Origin: a virus
Reading direction: 5' to 3' (one strand)
Length of the DNA stretch: 49,199 nt
IMG/VR virus record: IMGVR_UViG_3300027833_002415
Coordinates: 1 to 49,199 of that record
Below the pieces are notes generated by a model, which worked only from the letters and a program-made list of their open reading frames with translations, did not search any database and was not told the origin of the DNA. Shown piece after piece: positions 32,539-42,120 of this stretch. Within the stretch, counting starts at the first letter, position 1, and each line of letters starts with the position of its first letter. The translations under genes and the position numbers were made by a program.

Positions 32539-33893
32539 ATAATAGGAGTATTGTGTATATTTTGTTTATACTCGTTCATTGTGTTTTTAAAAAATTGAAT
32601 ATCTTTAATTTTATGCTTCCTTGCAGCTTTTATTAGTATTTCTCTGTTTTTATAAAACCTATCCTTATAACTTGAATAATTTTTTATAAATTCTGTCTTA
32701 ATTTTTTCAATTCTATCTAATTCTTTACAAATTGCTTTAAACCGCAATCCATCATCTTTTATTAAGTCATATGAGTGGTCTATAATATCATCAAATAAAT
32801 CTAATCCCATCTTTCTTAATTCATTCACATGATTTGGTGATGCAAAAAATATAGGATATTGATAATAATAGAAAGGTCTATATGATTTTTCTGTAATATG
32901 TACAACTTCAGTAGATGAATTAAATTCAGATTCAGTAACCACATTCATATAAGAATTAGAAAATGCTTCATGTAACTCAGGTACTAGATATATTGGAGCA
33001 AGGTCTTTATGAATAAACTCTCCTCCCTCACCTATCCAATTTTTACCAGCTTCATAATCATCTTCTTTGTAAAATTCCCTAAGTTCAAATATTTCTCTAG
33101 CATTATCTATTATAAACTGTGTTTCGAAGAATGGTTTTAGTTTTCTCACCAAATCTCCATAATATACGTTTCCTATACAAGAATAGTTAGTATTTTCTTC
33201 TAAATCTTTATTAGCTCTAAGAAACGCTATTAAACCCATTCTATGTGGTTTAGCTCCTTTGTTTCTACACATGAAAAATTTACCAGTTTTTTCTTCATTA
33301 AACTCAAATTCATATGCGTTAAAGTCATCATTTTTAAATGCCATTACTTGGTAGGATGACCATTGTAGAAAATTAAGTTTGTAAACTTTTGCTTTCGTAT
33401 TAAAGTTATGTATTTTTTTTATTTTTTCAAGATTCTCATTTATATTACTATCATTATTACAAATAATTACTTTATGGTCTATTCCAAGTCTGTTTAATTT
33501 ATCAATCATCAAACCCAATCCACCTATCCTATCGGCCTCATGTTCTCGTAAATAGACTAAGTAAAAGTTTATATTTGTTTTTAATCGTTTAATAATCTGA
33601 GCAGATAATCCTAAATTAGGCAAATCACATAAATCATGATATGCTAATCCAGGATGCGAAACCATATAAAAATAAAGGTCAGTTGGATTTATTAGAATAT
33701 TTTTTAAAGGATGCTTTAATACATTAAACTTCTCACCATCACCTAAATAATCAAAATCATTTTCGCTATCATTTAGATATGACGAGAAAAAATTACTTGA
33801 ATCAAACCATTTATTACTATTCCCATTTTTAGAACAATTTGCAAGTGGATATCCATCATCCGAAAAATCATTATAAACAAAATTTACATTCAT
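32535..33893 (-). CDS. TEK-motif glycosyltransferase-like protein, paralogue 3
   Basis: The 452-residue member carries SYMNVVTESEFNSSTEVVHI then TEK at 334-336, RPFYYYQYPIFFASPNHV, and LFDDIIDHSYD. Mid-protein KFFMCRNKGAKPHRMGLIAF parallels FLFMCHNNKMVGHRLATIVL in paralogue 1, so similarity extends beyond the C-terminal motif. The N-terminal about 150 residues contain VYNDFSDDGYPLANCSKNG and LGLMIDKLNR, with unclear function. A GT-B-type transferase is likely. It overlaps both neighbours by 4 nt. Confidence 0.6.
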   Translation of the reverse strand: MNVNFVYNDFSDDGYPLANCSKNGNSNKWFDSSNFFSSYLNDSENDFDYLGDGEKFNVLKHPLKNILINPTDLYFYMVSHPGLAYHDLCDLPNLGLSAQIIKRLKTNINFYLVYLREHEADRIGGLGLMIDKLNRLGIDHKVIICNNDSNINENLEKIKKIHNFNTKAKVYKLNFLQWSSYQVMAFKNDDFNAYEFEFNEEKTGKFFMCRNKGAKPHRMGLIAFLRANKDLEENTNYSCIGNVYYGDLVRKLKPFFETQFIIDNAREIFELREFYKEDDYEAGKNWIGEGGEFIHKDLAPIYLVPELHEAFSNSYMNVVTESEFNSSTEVVHITEKSYRPFYYYQYPIFFASPNHVNELRKMGLDLFDDIIDHSYDLIKDDGLRFKAICKELDRIEKIKTEFIKNYSSYKDRFYKNREILIKAARKHKIKDIQFFKNTMNEYKQNIHNTPII

Positions 33894-35185
33894 ATTAAAT
33901 TTGATTTTTGATTTATTTTAACAAAGTGGTCATATACTGATTGAAATGCATATGATATATTTTTAGTTGTATTAATTTTTATTTGATTTCTGTTGTGGAC
34001 TAGTACTTCTTCCATTTCTTTAAACCAACTTAGTTTATCATCTATTGATATTATCTTTTTTAAATTATCTATAATTTTTTCAAATCGTTCACAGTCTGAT
34101 GATGCATCATATGATTCATCAATCCACTTATCAAAAGTTTTATATCCAAGTTTTTTTAATTCAGTTAATGAGTTTTTATTACCCAATACCATAAATGGAT
34201 GAGAACACATCATAACCTTGAATATTTTTTCACTTAAAAATATAGTGTTCTGTGTATCTTCATATTGTGCCTCACTAATTACGGAAAAGTAACTATCTAG
34301 GCAAACCTTATCATTAAATCTAGTTACATAGTAATTAGGGTCATGTGCTTCGTTTGATTTATCATAGATTAAACTTGGAAGTGTTTCTTTAATTTTTTCC
34401 GTTTCTGAATGTGATAATTGATAATCACAAAATTCAACAGATTCATGAAAAGTATTCATACTAACAAGACCATCTTTTAATAAATTATTTCTATGAAGTA
34501 GTGAATAAAAATTTATTCTATGTCTTCTTGGTTTTTTATTCAAGTTACAAAAACTAACAATATCATTATTGTTCTTATATTTGATATGGTCATCAAATGT
34601 TGGAGGAAAGTTTTTATTTCCAGGTGGTAAATCATTTGAAAGTAAATAAGTATCAAACTCAAAATGAGAGTAGGGTACTACTTTAATGTGCTTGGGATGT
34701 GGATTATTTATTAACCAATTCTCATAACAAGTTTCTACTATTGAATTACCCGTAACGAATATTATATGAGTTGGATTTATTTTTCGTTCTTTACATTCTT
34801 TATGAAAAAATTCAAATATCCAATCATCATGATAACCTTCAAAAGAACTATCAACTAATAGTAGTGCCTTTTCGTTTTTTAAATCAGTTAAATAATCATC
34901 ATCTAGTAAATCAAATAAAGATTCATAATTATCATGATTTGATGAACCACCACCTCCCCAATTATGTGGGTCATTATGAACACCAAGTGGTATTATATAT
35001 TTTTCTGGTTTTGAATCTTTTGTAAAAGTATTTACTTTGAATAAATTGTGATTTATATTTCCACTAGAAATTCTCATAGCATTAAAAATAGGTGCAAGGG
35101 TAAACCTATTACCACCCAAGCTATTTTTAAATGTACCACCATCCATTACAATGTGATTTTCAGTATCACTTATAACAAAGTTCAT
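33890..35185 (-). CDS. TEK-motif glycosyltransferase-like protein, paralogue 4 (SEK variant)
   Basis: I choose the ATG at 35185 (431 residues, MNFVISDTENHIV), one base after the upstream stop; an in-frame start at 35209 would overlap that gene. The C-terminal pattern is DSYFSVISEAQYEDTQNTIF, then L-SEK (318-320), MMCSHPFMVLGNK, ELKKLGYKTFDKWIDESYD. It is the most divergent of the four, with Ser for Thr in TEK and an extra region KKPRRHRINFYSLL. This form looks closest to many environmental-phage hypothetical proteins. Glycosyltransferase function is inferred. Confidence 0.58.
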   Translation of the reverse strand: MNFVISDTENHIVMDGGTFKNSLGGNRFTLAPIFNAMRISSGNINHNLFKVNTFTKDSKPEKYIIPLGVHNDPHNWGGGGSSNHDNYESLFDLLDDDYLTDLKNEKALLLVDSSFEGYHDDWIFEFFHKECKERKINPTHIIFVTGNSIVETCYENWLINNPHPKHIKVVPYSHFEFDTYLLSNDLPPGNKNFPPTFDDHIKYKNNNDIVSFCNLNKKPRRHRINFYSLLHRNNLLKDGLVSMNTFHESVEFCDYQLSHSETEKIKETLPSLIYDKSNEAHDPNYYVTRFNDKVCLDSYFSVISEAQYEDTQNTIFLSEKIFKVMMCSHPFMVLGNKNSLTELKKLGYKTFDKWIDESYDASSDCERFEKIIDNLKKIISIDDKLSWFKEMEEVLVHNRNQIKINTTKNISYAFQSVYDHFVKINQKSNLI

Positions 35186-35186
35186 A

Positions 35187-36644
35187 TTAGTTTGGATTGT
35201 ATTCGCCATCTTCAAAATGTGTTATATCACCCGGTCTTATTTCTACATCTGGTATTGTTTTATCAACATCTATGTTTTGATACCAAACAGCAAGTTCTGG
35301 AAACGTTTTACAAAAATCCTTTCCTCTTCTTTTATCATATTGTTCGTAGAATGATTTGAAATCATGAAATTGAATTTCATCCTCTCCCTCAGTAGTAACA
35401 TGACCCGTTTTAACAACTTCTATATAATCAATTAATCTTTCTATCTGTGCAATTTCTCCTTCACTAAATAATTCATAGAAATCACTTTGTTTCTTTTGTA
35501 CCTCAAACCAATTATTTAGTTTTTTGTGTAAAAACATTTTTACATCATTGGGTAACGCTAATGGTGACATAAATGCTGGCCATCTGAGTATATTAAAATC
35601 CACATTAGGTCTATTAGAACCATACTTCTTTTTTAATACAATCATATCATCTAAAAATTCAGTAATAGAAAATAAACATAATGAATTAATTGTCATCATG
35701 ACTGTTAGTGAACGAAATATTTTTTGATTTACTCCTTCAAGAAAGGCAACCATATGACTTCTCCATTCAGGATAAATTAAACCATCTCTAATATATTCAG
35801 CATGAGGACCAAATGATTCGTTTGATGTATATAAATCAAACTCCTTAATTGGTAACTCATACGATGCATCGATTAATCGTTGAATTCTTTTAAAATTACC
35901 ACCAAGATTTGAATTTACAGCAAATCTAAGTTTATCAGATTTATGTCCTTTCATCTTTTCTAAGAAACTCCAAAAGTTTGGAGATGCACATGGTTCACCA
36001 CCTGTAATTCTTATTTCTTCTAATCCACCTTCAATTAAATCAGGCCACCATTTTAAAAATGCTTCTACATAAGGATTTTGGTCATTATATTTACCATTTG
36101 CATCTGCCCAAGAACCATTGTTTTGATATGCACCAGCTGATACTGATTTAAACTTTTGATATGGTCCAAATTTATCAATATCCTTACCCCAAGTTGTAGA
36201 GTAACCAGCATTACAATATGAACATCCAAAATTACAAGTTCTATCAAAAGAAGCTTCAATTGTTTTTGGTATAATATCAGCATCCCATGGTACATCTTTA
36301 ATTGCAGCGATATCTTCTTCTTTATAAATCTTAGATTTGTAAATTCTATCTGCTATATTATCTCTACCAATATCTTCAATCTTCCAACAATAAGAACACT
36401 CAGCAGGTCGTTTACCTTCTAACATCATCTTTCTTTGTTTTTTAGAAAAATCAGTATTATGTAATTCAGATGGTCTATCTTTTAATTTATCTACATCAAT
36501 TGGATGAGGTAGTGGTAAGTGACATGAGTTTTTAAAACCATGCCCCAGATGCAATGATACATTGTACCATTTTGCTGCACAAAAACTTGGTGATATACTA
36601 TTGAGATTATCATCTCTCCATTTTCTTAAATTTTCTGTTGACAT
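35187..36644 (-). CDS. Radical SAM/twitch-domain protein 1
   Basis: The 485-residue enzyme has the radical SAM motif C137-x3-C141-x2-C144 (CNFGCSYC), the G-G-E-P-type element RITGGEPCASP, and a later N-S-N-L substrate-region motif. An N-terminal cysteine-rich block (SFCAAKW, NSCHLPLPHP, AECSYCWKIED) may bind a second cluster, as in twitch/SPASM-type proteins. Twitch-type radical SAM proteins are widespread in marine T4-like phages with unknown substrates. It resembles the protein at 37396-38814 throughout. The role may be modification of a peptide or sugar linked to glycan genes around it. Confidence 0.85.
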   Translation of the reverse strand: MSTENLRKWRDDNLNSISPSFCAAKWYNVSLHLGHGFKNSCHLPLPHPIDVDKLKDRPSELHNTDFSKKQRKMMLEGKRPAECSYCWKIEDIGRDNIADRIYKSKIYKEEDIAAIKDVPWDADIIPKTIEASFDRTCNFGCSYCNAGYSTTWGKDIDKFGPYQKFKSVSAGAYQNNGSWADANGKYNDQNPYVEAFLKWWPDLIEGGLEEIRITGGEPCASPNFWSFLEKMKGHKSDKLRFAVNSNLGGNFKRIQRLIDASYELPIKEFDLYTSNESFGPHAEYIRDGLIYPEWRSHMVAFLEGVNQKIFRSLTVMMTINSLCLFSITEFLDDMIVLKKKYGSNRPNVDFNILRWPAFMSPLALPNDVKMFLHKKLNNWFEVQKKQSDFYELFSEGEIAQIERLIDYIEVVKTGHVTTEGEDEIQFHDFKSFYEQYDKRRGKDFCKTFPELAVWYQNIDVDKTIPDVEIRPGDITHFEDGEYNPN

Positions 36645-36652
36645 ATGTTATA

Positions 36653-37399
36653 TTATTTTATAAATTCTGTTGGTACTTTTTCCACAAAGTATGTATTTTT
36701 TGAATTATCATATATAATTCCTTGATTATTTACTGTATTAAAGTCATAGTTAAATATTACTTTATTATATTCATCGATTTTGTTTAAGTTATTGATATCA
36801 GTTTTATATATTTTTTTAATTGTTTCTATATCTGTAATATCTTCTACAAAGAGTAAATTATCTATATCTACTGAACCATGGTAACGATGCTCAGGTACTT
36901 CAGTACCAGGATTACCAGTTCCTAGATACAATCCTTCTGTTCTATAATCATCTATTAGATTTTTATCGAAATCAATTTCACCTACTTTTTCAAAGTTTTT
37001 ATAAATTATAAACTCATCATTTTTTCTAACTATGGTAATTACAATACCATTTGAAATTTCATCATAATTTACTCCATGAAATGGTAGATAATGAAACTCA
37101 TCATCTGCAACTTTAGTTGTTGCTTCCGTCCAAAATTCTAAAGCTAATGTATCCGCTTCATGATTATATGTTAAACCAAAGTTTTTACCAGGTTTCCCAA
37201 ATATACAAAATATATTATCAGATTCTAAATCTTTATCTAATTTAAATTCAATATTAATCGAGTATTCTAATTGATGAAACAAATTAGATATTTTTTCAGA
37301 TTCACTTTTATTAAACTCAGTAACGTACTGATGGTCTTTATGTTCATTTAAATCCCATTCATATTTAATCCAATATGGTTCTTTATAATTTATTATCAT
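36653..37399 (-). CDS. LamG/concanavalin-like domain protein
   Basis: The 248-residue protein looks all-beta. It has INIEFKLDKDLESDNIFCIF, NFGLTYNHEADTLALEFW, GVNYDEISNGIVITIVRKND, EFIIYKNFEKVGEIDF and YLGTGNPGTEVPEHRYHG followed by SVDIDNLLFVED. The F-x-I-Y-K/x-N-x-x-x-V-G-E and Y-L-G-T-G-N patterns parallel the LamG inserts in the GT7 proteins at 38811-44376. There is no signal peptide. It lies between the two radical SAM genes and overlaps the second by 4 nt. It may bind carbohydrate, as the fold often does. Confidence 0.6.
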   Translation of the reverse strand: MIINYKEPYWIKYEWDLNEHKDHQYVTEFNKSESEKISNLFHQLEYSINIEFKLDKDLESDNIFCIFGKPGKNFGLTYNHEADTLALEFWTEATTKVADDEFHYLPFHGVNYDEISNGIVITIVRKNDEFIIYKNFEKVGEIDFDKNLIDDYRTEGLYLGTGNPGTEVPEHRYHGSVDIDNLLFVEDITDIETIKKIYKTDINNLNKIDEYNKVIFNYDFNTVNNQGIIYDNSKNTYFVEKVPTEFIK

Positions 37400-38814
37400 T
37401 TTATATCATTTATAAATTCACTCATTTCAGGATAAGTTTCTTCACAATCCAATCCTCTTCTTTGTTTATAATCTTTAATGTAATGTTTAAATTTCTTTTT
37501 ACCCAATGAGAAGTCAACATCAGATTTCGCATCTTCCAAAAACATATCCTTTATTCTTGTTATTTTTTCAATTTCTTTTAATGTGAATCCACTATCAGTT
37601 GGTTCTTGTAATTGATATGAATTTAAACTTCTATATGATGAGAAAAACTTCATATATTTTTCTAATTTTTCAAAATACGAAATATCTAAATATCCTTTTA
37701 ATAATCTAAAACTTAAAAAGTCAGGATATCTTAAATAAGATGTATCTATTATTAGTGGAGAATTCCAATATCGTTTTGTATTAAAATGTTTAACTTTAAA
37801 ATCATATATTTTTCTTAAAAGTTTTTCATAACTAAATGGTGAAAATATATTAAAGGTAGACATTACAACAATTGTTAATTCAGGTATCTCCGTAAGTATT
37901 TTATCTATATTATCAAATAGTTGATTAAAGTTTAATCCAAATCTAATATATTCGGCTTGGTCTCCAAATGCATCTACTGACGTGTATAATATAAATTCTT
38001 TTACTCGTTTCTCCTTAATTATTAATTTAGCTTTTTCTATGAACTTATCTATTAGTTTATCTTCTACACAAAGATTACTATTTATAGAAAGTTTTAAATT
38101 CTTATTAGGAGTATCTGTTTCTATAATTTCATCCAATACCTTAAATGTATCTTTAGAAAGTAAAGGTTCTCCTCCTGTTATTCTAAATGTATCCATACTT
38201 TTATAAAGTTCTGGCCACCATTTCCAAAAAGCTTCTATGTAAGGATTGTGTTCTGATTTTTTATAGGGAATCATATCTTCATTCTCTAATGTTTTCAATG
38301 AATTAAATCCATCTCCTGTTGAAAACTCTCCATGTTTTCTCATCTCCTCTACCCATTTAGAAGAATAAGATGGTCCACAATACCCACATTTAAAATTACA
38401 AGTATTAGAAAAAGATACCTCTACATACTTTGGTAAAAAATTATCCCTCCATTGAGAATCTTTTATTTGTTCAAAAAATGGTTTTGACCAAGATTCCTCT
38501 GATTTAAAAATTCTATCTGAGTATGAATTTGAATTATCTTCTACTTTCCAACAATAACCACATTCCTTTGGTCGTTTGTTTTCCAACATTTCTTTTCTAG
38601 CTTTCTTCTTTTGAGAACTATTATGTAATGCAGTATGGTCTTTTTGTATTTCTCTTAATGAAATTTTGTGAGGTGCAGGATGATGACAAGAGTGAGTAGT
38701 TCCATCATGTAAATGCATTGTAACTTGTGTCCATTTAGCTAAACAAAACCCACATCCAACAGAATCTAACTTCTGTTTCATTTGTTCAAAGTTGTTACCT
38801 ATAACTTTACTCAT
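37396..38814 (-). CDS. Radical SAM/twitch-domain protein 2
   Basis: The 472-residue protein carries C139-x3-C143-x2-C146 (CNFKCGYC), FRITGGEPLLSK, LSINSNLC, and the N-terminal Cys-rich block (GCGFCLAKW, HSCHHPAPHK, ECGYCWKVED). It is clearly paralogous to 35187-36644, with matching AFWKWWPEL and YTSVDAFG/YTSNESFG elements. The extra N-terminal CxxC pairs could hold an auxiliary cluster. It overlaps neighbours by 4 nt on both sides. Substrate unknown. Confidence 0.85.
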   Translation of the reverse strand: MSKVIGNNFEQMKQKLDSVGCGFCLAKWTQVTMHLHDGTTHSCHHPAPHKISLREIQKDHTALHNSSQKKKARKEMLENKRPKECGYCWKVEDNSNSYSDRIFKSEESWSKPFFEQIKDSQWRDNFLPKYVEVSFSNTCNFKCGYCGPSYSSKWVEEMRKHGEFSTGDGFNSLKTLENEDMIPYKKSEHNPYIEAFWKWWPELYKSMDTFRITGGEPLLSKDTFKVLDEIIETDTPNKNLKLSINSNLCVEDKLIDKFIEKAKLIIKEKRVKEFILYTSVDAFGDQAEYIRFGLNFNQLFDNIDKILTEIPELTIVVMSTFNIFSPFSYEKLLRKIYDFKVKHFNTKRYWNSPLIIDTSYLRYPDFLSFRLLKGYLDISYFEKLEKYMKFFSSYRSLNSYQLQEPTDSGFTLKEIEKITRIKDMFLEDAKSDVDFSLGKKKFKHYIKDYKQRRGLDCEETYPEMSEFINDIK

Positions 38815-40259
38815 AATTTTATGTTTATAAATTTAGCATTTGGTGTTATTTCTTCAACACTTACTAATTCATATTTTAATGAATTCATTCCATCTGATTT
38901 GTAATCCCATGTACCTTGTTGCATTTGATGGACAAATCTTTTTTCATTTGCAGCAGTTGTTTCACCCTTAGCCCAAACTTCCTTACCATCACTATTTTTG
39001 ACCAATCCCTCATCCTTATGTGGTAAACAATACATTTTACCAGGTACTCTATGTGGTACGGTTGTGTATGGTATTTTTACAACATCTTTTTTGAATGTAC
39101 AATTATGTACAATTGCATTGTTATCATTGTTAGTTTTATCCATCATTAACCCATCTTTACAATCGTAATGTAGGATTAAACCATCATCTTCAACTTCGTT
39201 ATGAATATTAGATACCTCATCCTTAGTTAACGCTCTGTTCCACATTCTCACATCTGCAATATCACCTCTAAACCATTTTGATGGTTCTGTATCTGCAACT
39301 GATGTAGTTGTTCCAAGATAATAACTTGTATTACCATATCGTTTTAACATTCCCTCAAATGATTGTGGTGAAGGTGTTCCTGTTCCCCATCTTGCATCAG
39401 ATTCCTTTCCATTCATATAAAAATGAATATCATTTCCATCAACTACTAAGGTAATCCAAGACCATCTATCTTCATAGTTTTTCATCCATTGATAGATGTG
39501 TTCTCTTTGGTTGTTCCAAAGAGTTGCGGTATATGTTCTTGAGTTATTGTAACTAAATCCATAGTCATATCCTGGTCTACGAAGAATTGGATATTCACAA
39601 AATCTCCTATCCATATCACCAACTAACCAAATTGGAACTTTTTCTTCTTGTTGATGTGCTCTTACTAATACTGAAATAGTATGTGAACGAGATGTTAAAT
39701 TTCGTAATTGTCTAGTACATGGTATTTCTGCATAAGATTTATATCCATCAAATGAAATAAAATCTTGTGGAGTTTTATCGAAATCCATATATTCATAATT
39801 AGCATATCCCTCTAAAACACATCTCCAAAACAAATCATCATCTTCCATTCCCCAATCCCAATAATCATTTGAATAACCATTGGTTCTTTCAACTTGTTCT
39901 TTAGAAAATAAAATTGCACCTCCAAAATACTCTTCATATTTTAGTTCATAGTTCATTTGTGAGATTTGAGTTGCAATATGTCTAGGTTTATCTTTTGGAA
40001 AAGAATAATCAGCACCTCCATCTTCTTCAGGAATCATATCAATATCATGATATACAACATAATCACATCCTTCTTTGAACGCCCACTCAGCAGCGATGTT
40101 TTTAGTTGCTCCTCTGTTGAACAACTTATCATCTACTTGATGACCAAAATAAATTTGATAATCAATTCCCCTATCCTTAAGGTATTTACCAATCTTTGGT
40201 ATAAATTCTTTTAGATGTGATTCTCTGTTTCTATATGGTACACAAACTCCTAACTTCAT
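38811..40259 (-). CDS. GT7 (beta-1,4-galactosyltransferase-type) with inserted LamG domain, copy 1
   Basis: Residues 1-165 form the GT7 N-terminal part: VCVPYRNRESHLKEFIPKI, FNRGATKNIAAEWA, HDIDMIPE (D-x-D), YFGGAILF, NGYSNDYWDWGMEDDD (139-142). A LamG/concanavalin-like domain occupies about 168-395 (TISVLVRAH, WITLVVDGNDIHFYMNGKE, YYLGTTT, GDIADVRMWNRALTKDEV). The GT7 C-terminal part then resumes at about 404-482 with KMYCLPHKDEG and SDGMNSLKYELVSVEE, which matches the end of animal beta4GalT (D-G-L-N-S-L-T-Y-x-V-L). The enzyme likely transfers a hexose, with the insert binding glycan. Fold continuity is inferred. Confidence 0.85.
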   Translation of the reverse strand: MKLGVCVPYRNRESHLKEFIPKIGKYLKDRGIDYQIYFGHQVDDKLFNRGATKNIAAEWAFKEGCDYVVYHDIDMIPEEDGGADYSFPKDKPRHIATQISQMNYELKYEEYFGGAILFSKEQVERTNGYSNDYWDWGMEDDDLFWRCVLEGYANYEYMDFDKTPQDFISFDGYKSYAEIPCTRQLRNLTSRSHTISVLVRAHQQEEKVPIWLVGDMDRRFCEYPILRRPGYDYGFSYNNSRTYTATLWNNQREHIYQWMKNYEDRWSWITLVVDGNDIHFYMNGKESDARWGTGTPSPQSFEGMLKRYGNTSYYLGTTTSVADTEPSKWFRGDIADVRMWNRALTKDEVSNIHNEVEDDGLILHYDCKDGLMMDKTNNDNNAIVHNCTFKKDVVKIPYTTVPHRVPGKMYCLPHKDEGLVKNSDGKEVWAKGETTAANEKRFVHQMQQGTWDYKSDGMNSLKYELVSVEEITPNAKFINIKL

Positions 40260-40669
40260 AGTGTATCCGCTATTAACTTTTTAAACTTAGTTGTACTCCA
40301 ACCATGGTCTCTATTTAAATAATGAACTGGTACATCTAATTCGAAACCTGTGTATGTTTTACCACGATAATCATCTCCTAAAAATCTGATATCTGGATTT
40401 AATCTGTATATTAAATCTACCAATTCTTTTTCGTAAGTATAATACGCAATTCCATTTATAAATTTTATTGAGGTTAAAATTTCTGTTCTTTCTTGTTTAG
40501 TAAGAATTGGTTTTAGTTTCTCTGGTCTTTCTATTGATGGGTCTATGTGTAAAAGAATTATAAGTTGTTTACAATAAGTTTTACACTCTTTAAACATCTT
40601 AATATAACCTGGATGTATTACATCGAAGTTACCGGCAATCACTCCCATATTATATTTATTATCCATCAT
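40256..40669 (-). CDS. Cytidylyltransferase-like nucleotidyltransferase (HldE C-domain/TagD-like)
   Basis: The 137-residue protein has the nucleotidyltransferase motif GVIAGNFDVIHPGYIKMFKE (H19-x-G-Y22), IILLHIDPSIERPEK, and RFLGDDYRGKTYTG near the end; the final HGWSTTKFKK corresponds to the S-S-T-x-x-R/K element. The second histidine of H-x-G-H is Tyr, which I recall as common in environmental-phage members. It likely activates a sugar or polyol phosphate with CTP or ATP. It may complement the PfkB kinase at 25390-26139, as in split HldE. It overlaps neighbours by 4 nt. Confidence 0.8.
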   Translation of the reverse strand: MMDNKYNMGVIAGNFDVIHPGYIKMFKECKTYCKQLIILLHIDPSIERPEKLKPILTKQERTEILTSIKFINGIAYYTYEKELVDLIYRLNPDIRFLGDDYRGKTYTGFELDVPVHYLNRDHGWSTTKFKKLIADTL

Positions 40670-42120
40670 AACTCTATTGATATTTTACTTATTATTCCGT
40701 TTTCTTCTTTTTTTACTTCTTTAAATCTAAGTGTATTGATTCCATCAATTCTAAAATCATCTATGTTAGTTCTAACTTGATTATAATATTTTAATTGATT
40801 TTTTCTTGTTTCGTTATGTACCCACTTATTTCCAATAGAAGAATTGCTTTTATGTTTTAATGACTTAAAACGAGATTCTCTACGATGTGGTTTTGGTAGA
40901 AAAGTTTTAAAGGATTCACTAGACTTATATAAATATATATTGTTTAAATAAACATCATATTTTCCACCCAAATCGATTGATGTAGTTGATGTTGATATTT
41001 CTGGTAATATTTGTGTATGTAAAAATTCACTTGATTTAAAGTTTCCAAAATTTCTAAGTTTTGGTTTAGTTGGGTTTTGTGATATCTCAAAAACTTCATC
41101 ATCATTAAGAGCAATATCATATATCTCGATACTCGATATTAATCCATAAAAGAAATCTTTATTTGATGGCTTACCATTTCCAATACCAATAAAAATTTCA
41201 TCAGATGATAATTGTAATATTTCATTATTCATTTTTTCTGTACCAACAAGTTTACCATTCATGTATAATTTTATTGTATCTGAATTTTCATATACCATGG
41301 TTAGATGAACCCATCTCTCACCAACAACATCGGTTGAAACCGAATATGGTTTTTTATCCAAATCATATGATTGGCAGAAAAATCTTCTAAATGAATTATA
41401 AAATAAACCCGTATTGTAACCAGGTATTGATAGTATAGGAAATTCATCATATTCTTTATTTTCACTCAAAGGTATATCTTCTGGCTTTACCATAACAGAA
41501 ATAGTAAACTCATCTTCAAGTAAATGTAATTTTTTAGTAGAAAAACACTTTATAAAAGAATTCGTCCCATTAAACTTAAATGATTCTATTTCTTTAATAG
41601 TTTCATTACCGAAAGATTCAGTATCAATTTCTAAATCTGATTCGATGCATCTAATTAATAAATCATCATCTTCGAATCCCCATCCCCAATAATCATTTGA
41701 GAATCCATTAATAGTTTTGAAATCTTCTTTTGTAAACATTGTTACTCCACCGAAGTAATCAAAGAATGTAGTTTCGTAATCGTGTTCTTGTAGGTGTGTT
41801 GCTAAATGAAGTGGTTTATCTGAATAAGAATAATCCACATCTTCAGGTAACATATCGACATCATGAAATACAAAATAATCGCACCCCTTATCCAAGGCAT
41901 ACTTATATCCTGCATTCAGAAGTTTACCTCTGTTAAAAGGTTTATCATCTGATTGTTCAATGATGAAGATTTCGTAATCAATATCCTTAATATAATCTTT
42001 CATATGAGATAAGAACCTTTTCAGTTGTTGTTCTCTATCTCTATATGGAACTATTATACCAAGTTTATGATTTACTCTCTTCTCCTTGAGTTTCTGTGTT
42101 CTCTTGGATTCTCTCAGCAT
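40666..42120 (-). CDS. GT7 with inserted LamG domain, copy 2
   Basis: The 484-residue protein has GIIVPYRDREQQLKRFLSHM, FNRGKLLNAGYKYA, HDVDMLPED, YFGGVTMF and NGFSNDYWGWGFEDDDLL (E150-D153). LamG spans about 180-405 (TISVMVKPED, WVHLTMVYENSDTIKLYMNG, FIGIGNG, YGLISSIEIYDIALNDDEV). The GT7 tail is RRESRFKSLKHKSN and IDGINTLRFKEV (458-469). Its ATG overlaps the previous gene by 56 nt; no closer in-frame start is visible, so about 18 N-terminal residues are unusual relative to copies 1 and 3. It is in the same architecture as 38811-40259. Confidence 0.82.
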   Translation of the reverse strand: MLRESKRTQKLKEKRVNHKLGIIVPYRDREQQLKRFLSHMKDYIKDIDYEIFIIEQSDDKPFNRGKLLNAGYKYALDKGCDYFVFHDVDMLPEDVDYSYSDKPLHLATHLQEHDYETTFFDYFGGVTMFTKEDFKTINGFSNDYWGWGFEDDDLLIRCIESDLEIDTESFGNETIKEIESFKFNGTNSFIKCFSTKKLHLLEDEFTISVMVKPEDIPLSENKEYDEFPILSIPGYNTGLFYNSFRRFFCQSYDLDKKPYSVSTDVVGERWVHLTMVYENSDTIKLYMNGKLVGTEKMNNEILQLSSDEIFIGIGNGKPSNKDFFYGLISSIEIYDIALNDDEVFEISQNPTKPKLRNFGNFKSSEFLHTQILPEISTSTTSIDLGGKYDVYLNNIYLYKSSESFKTFLPKPHRRESRFKSLKHKSNSSIGNKWVHNETRKNQLKYYNQVRTNIDDFRIDGINTLRFKEVKKEENGIISKISIEL

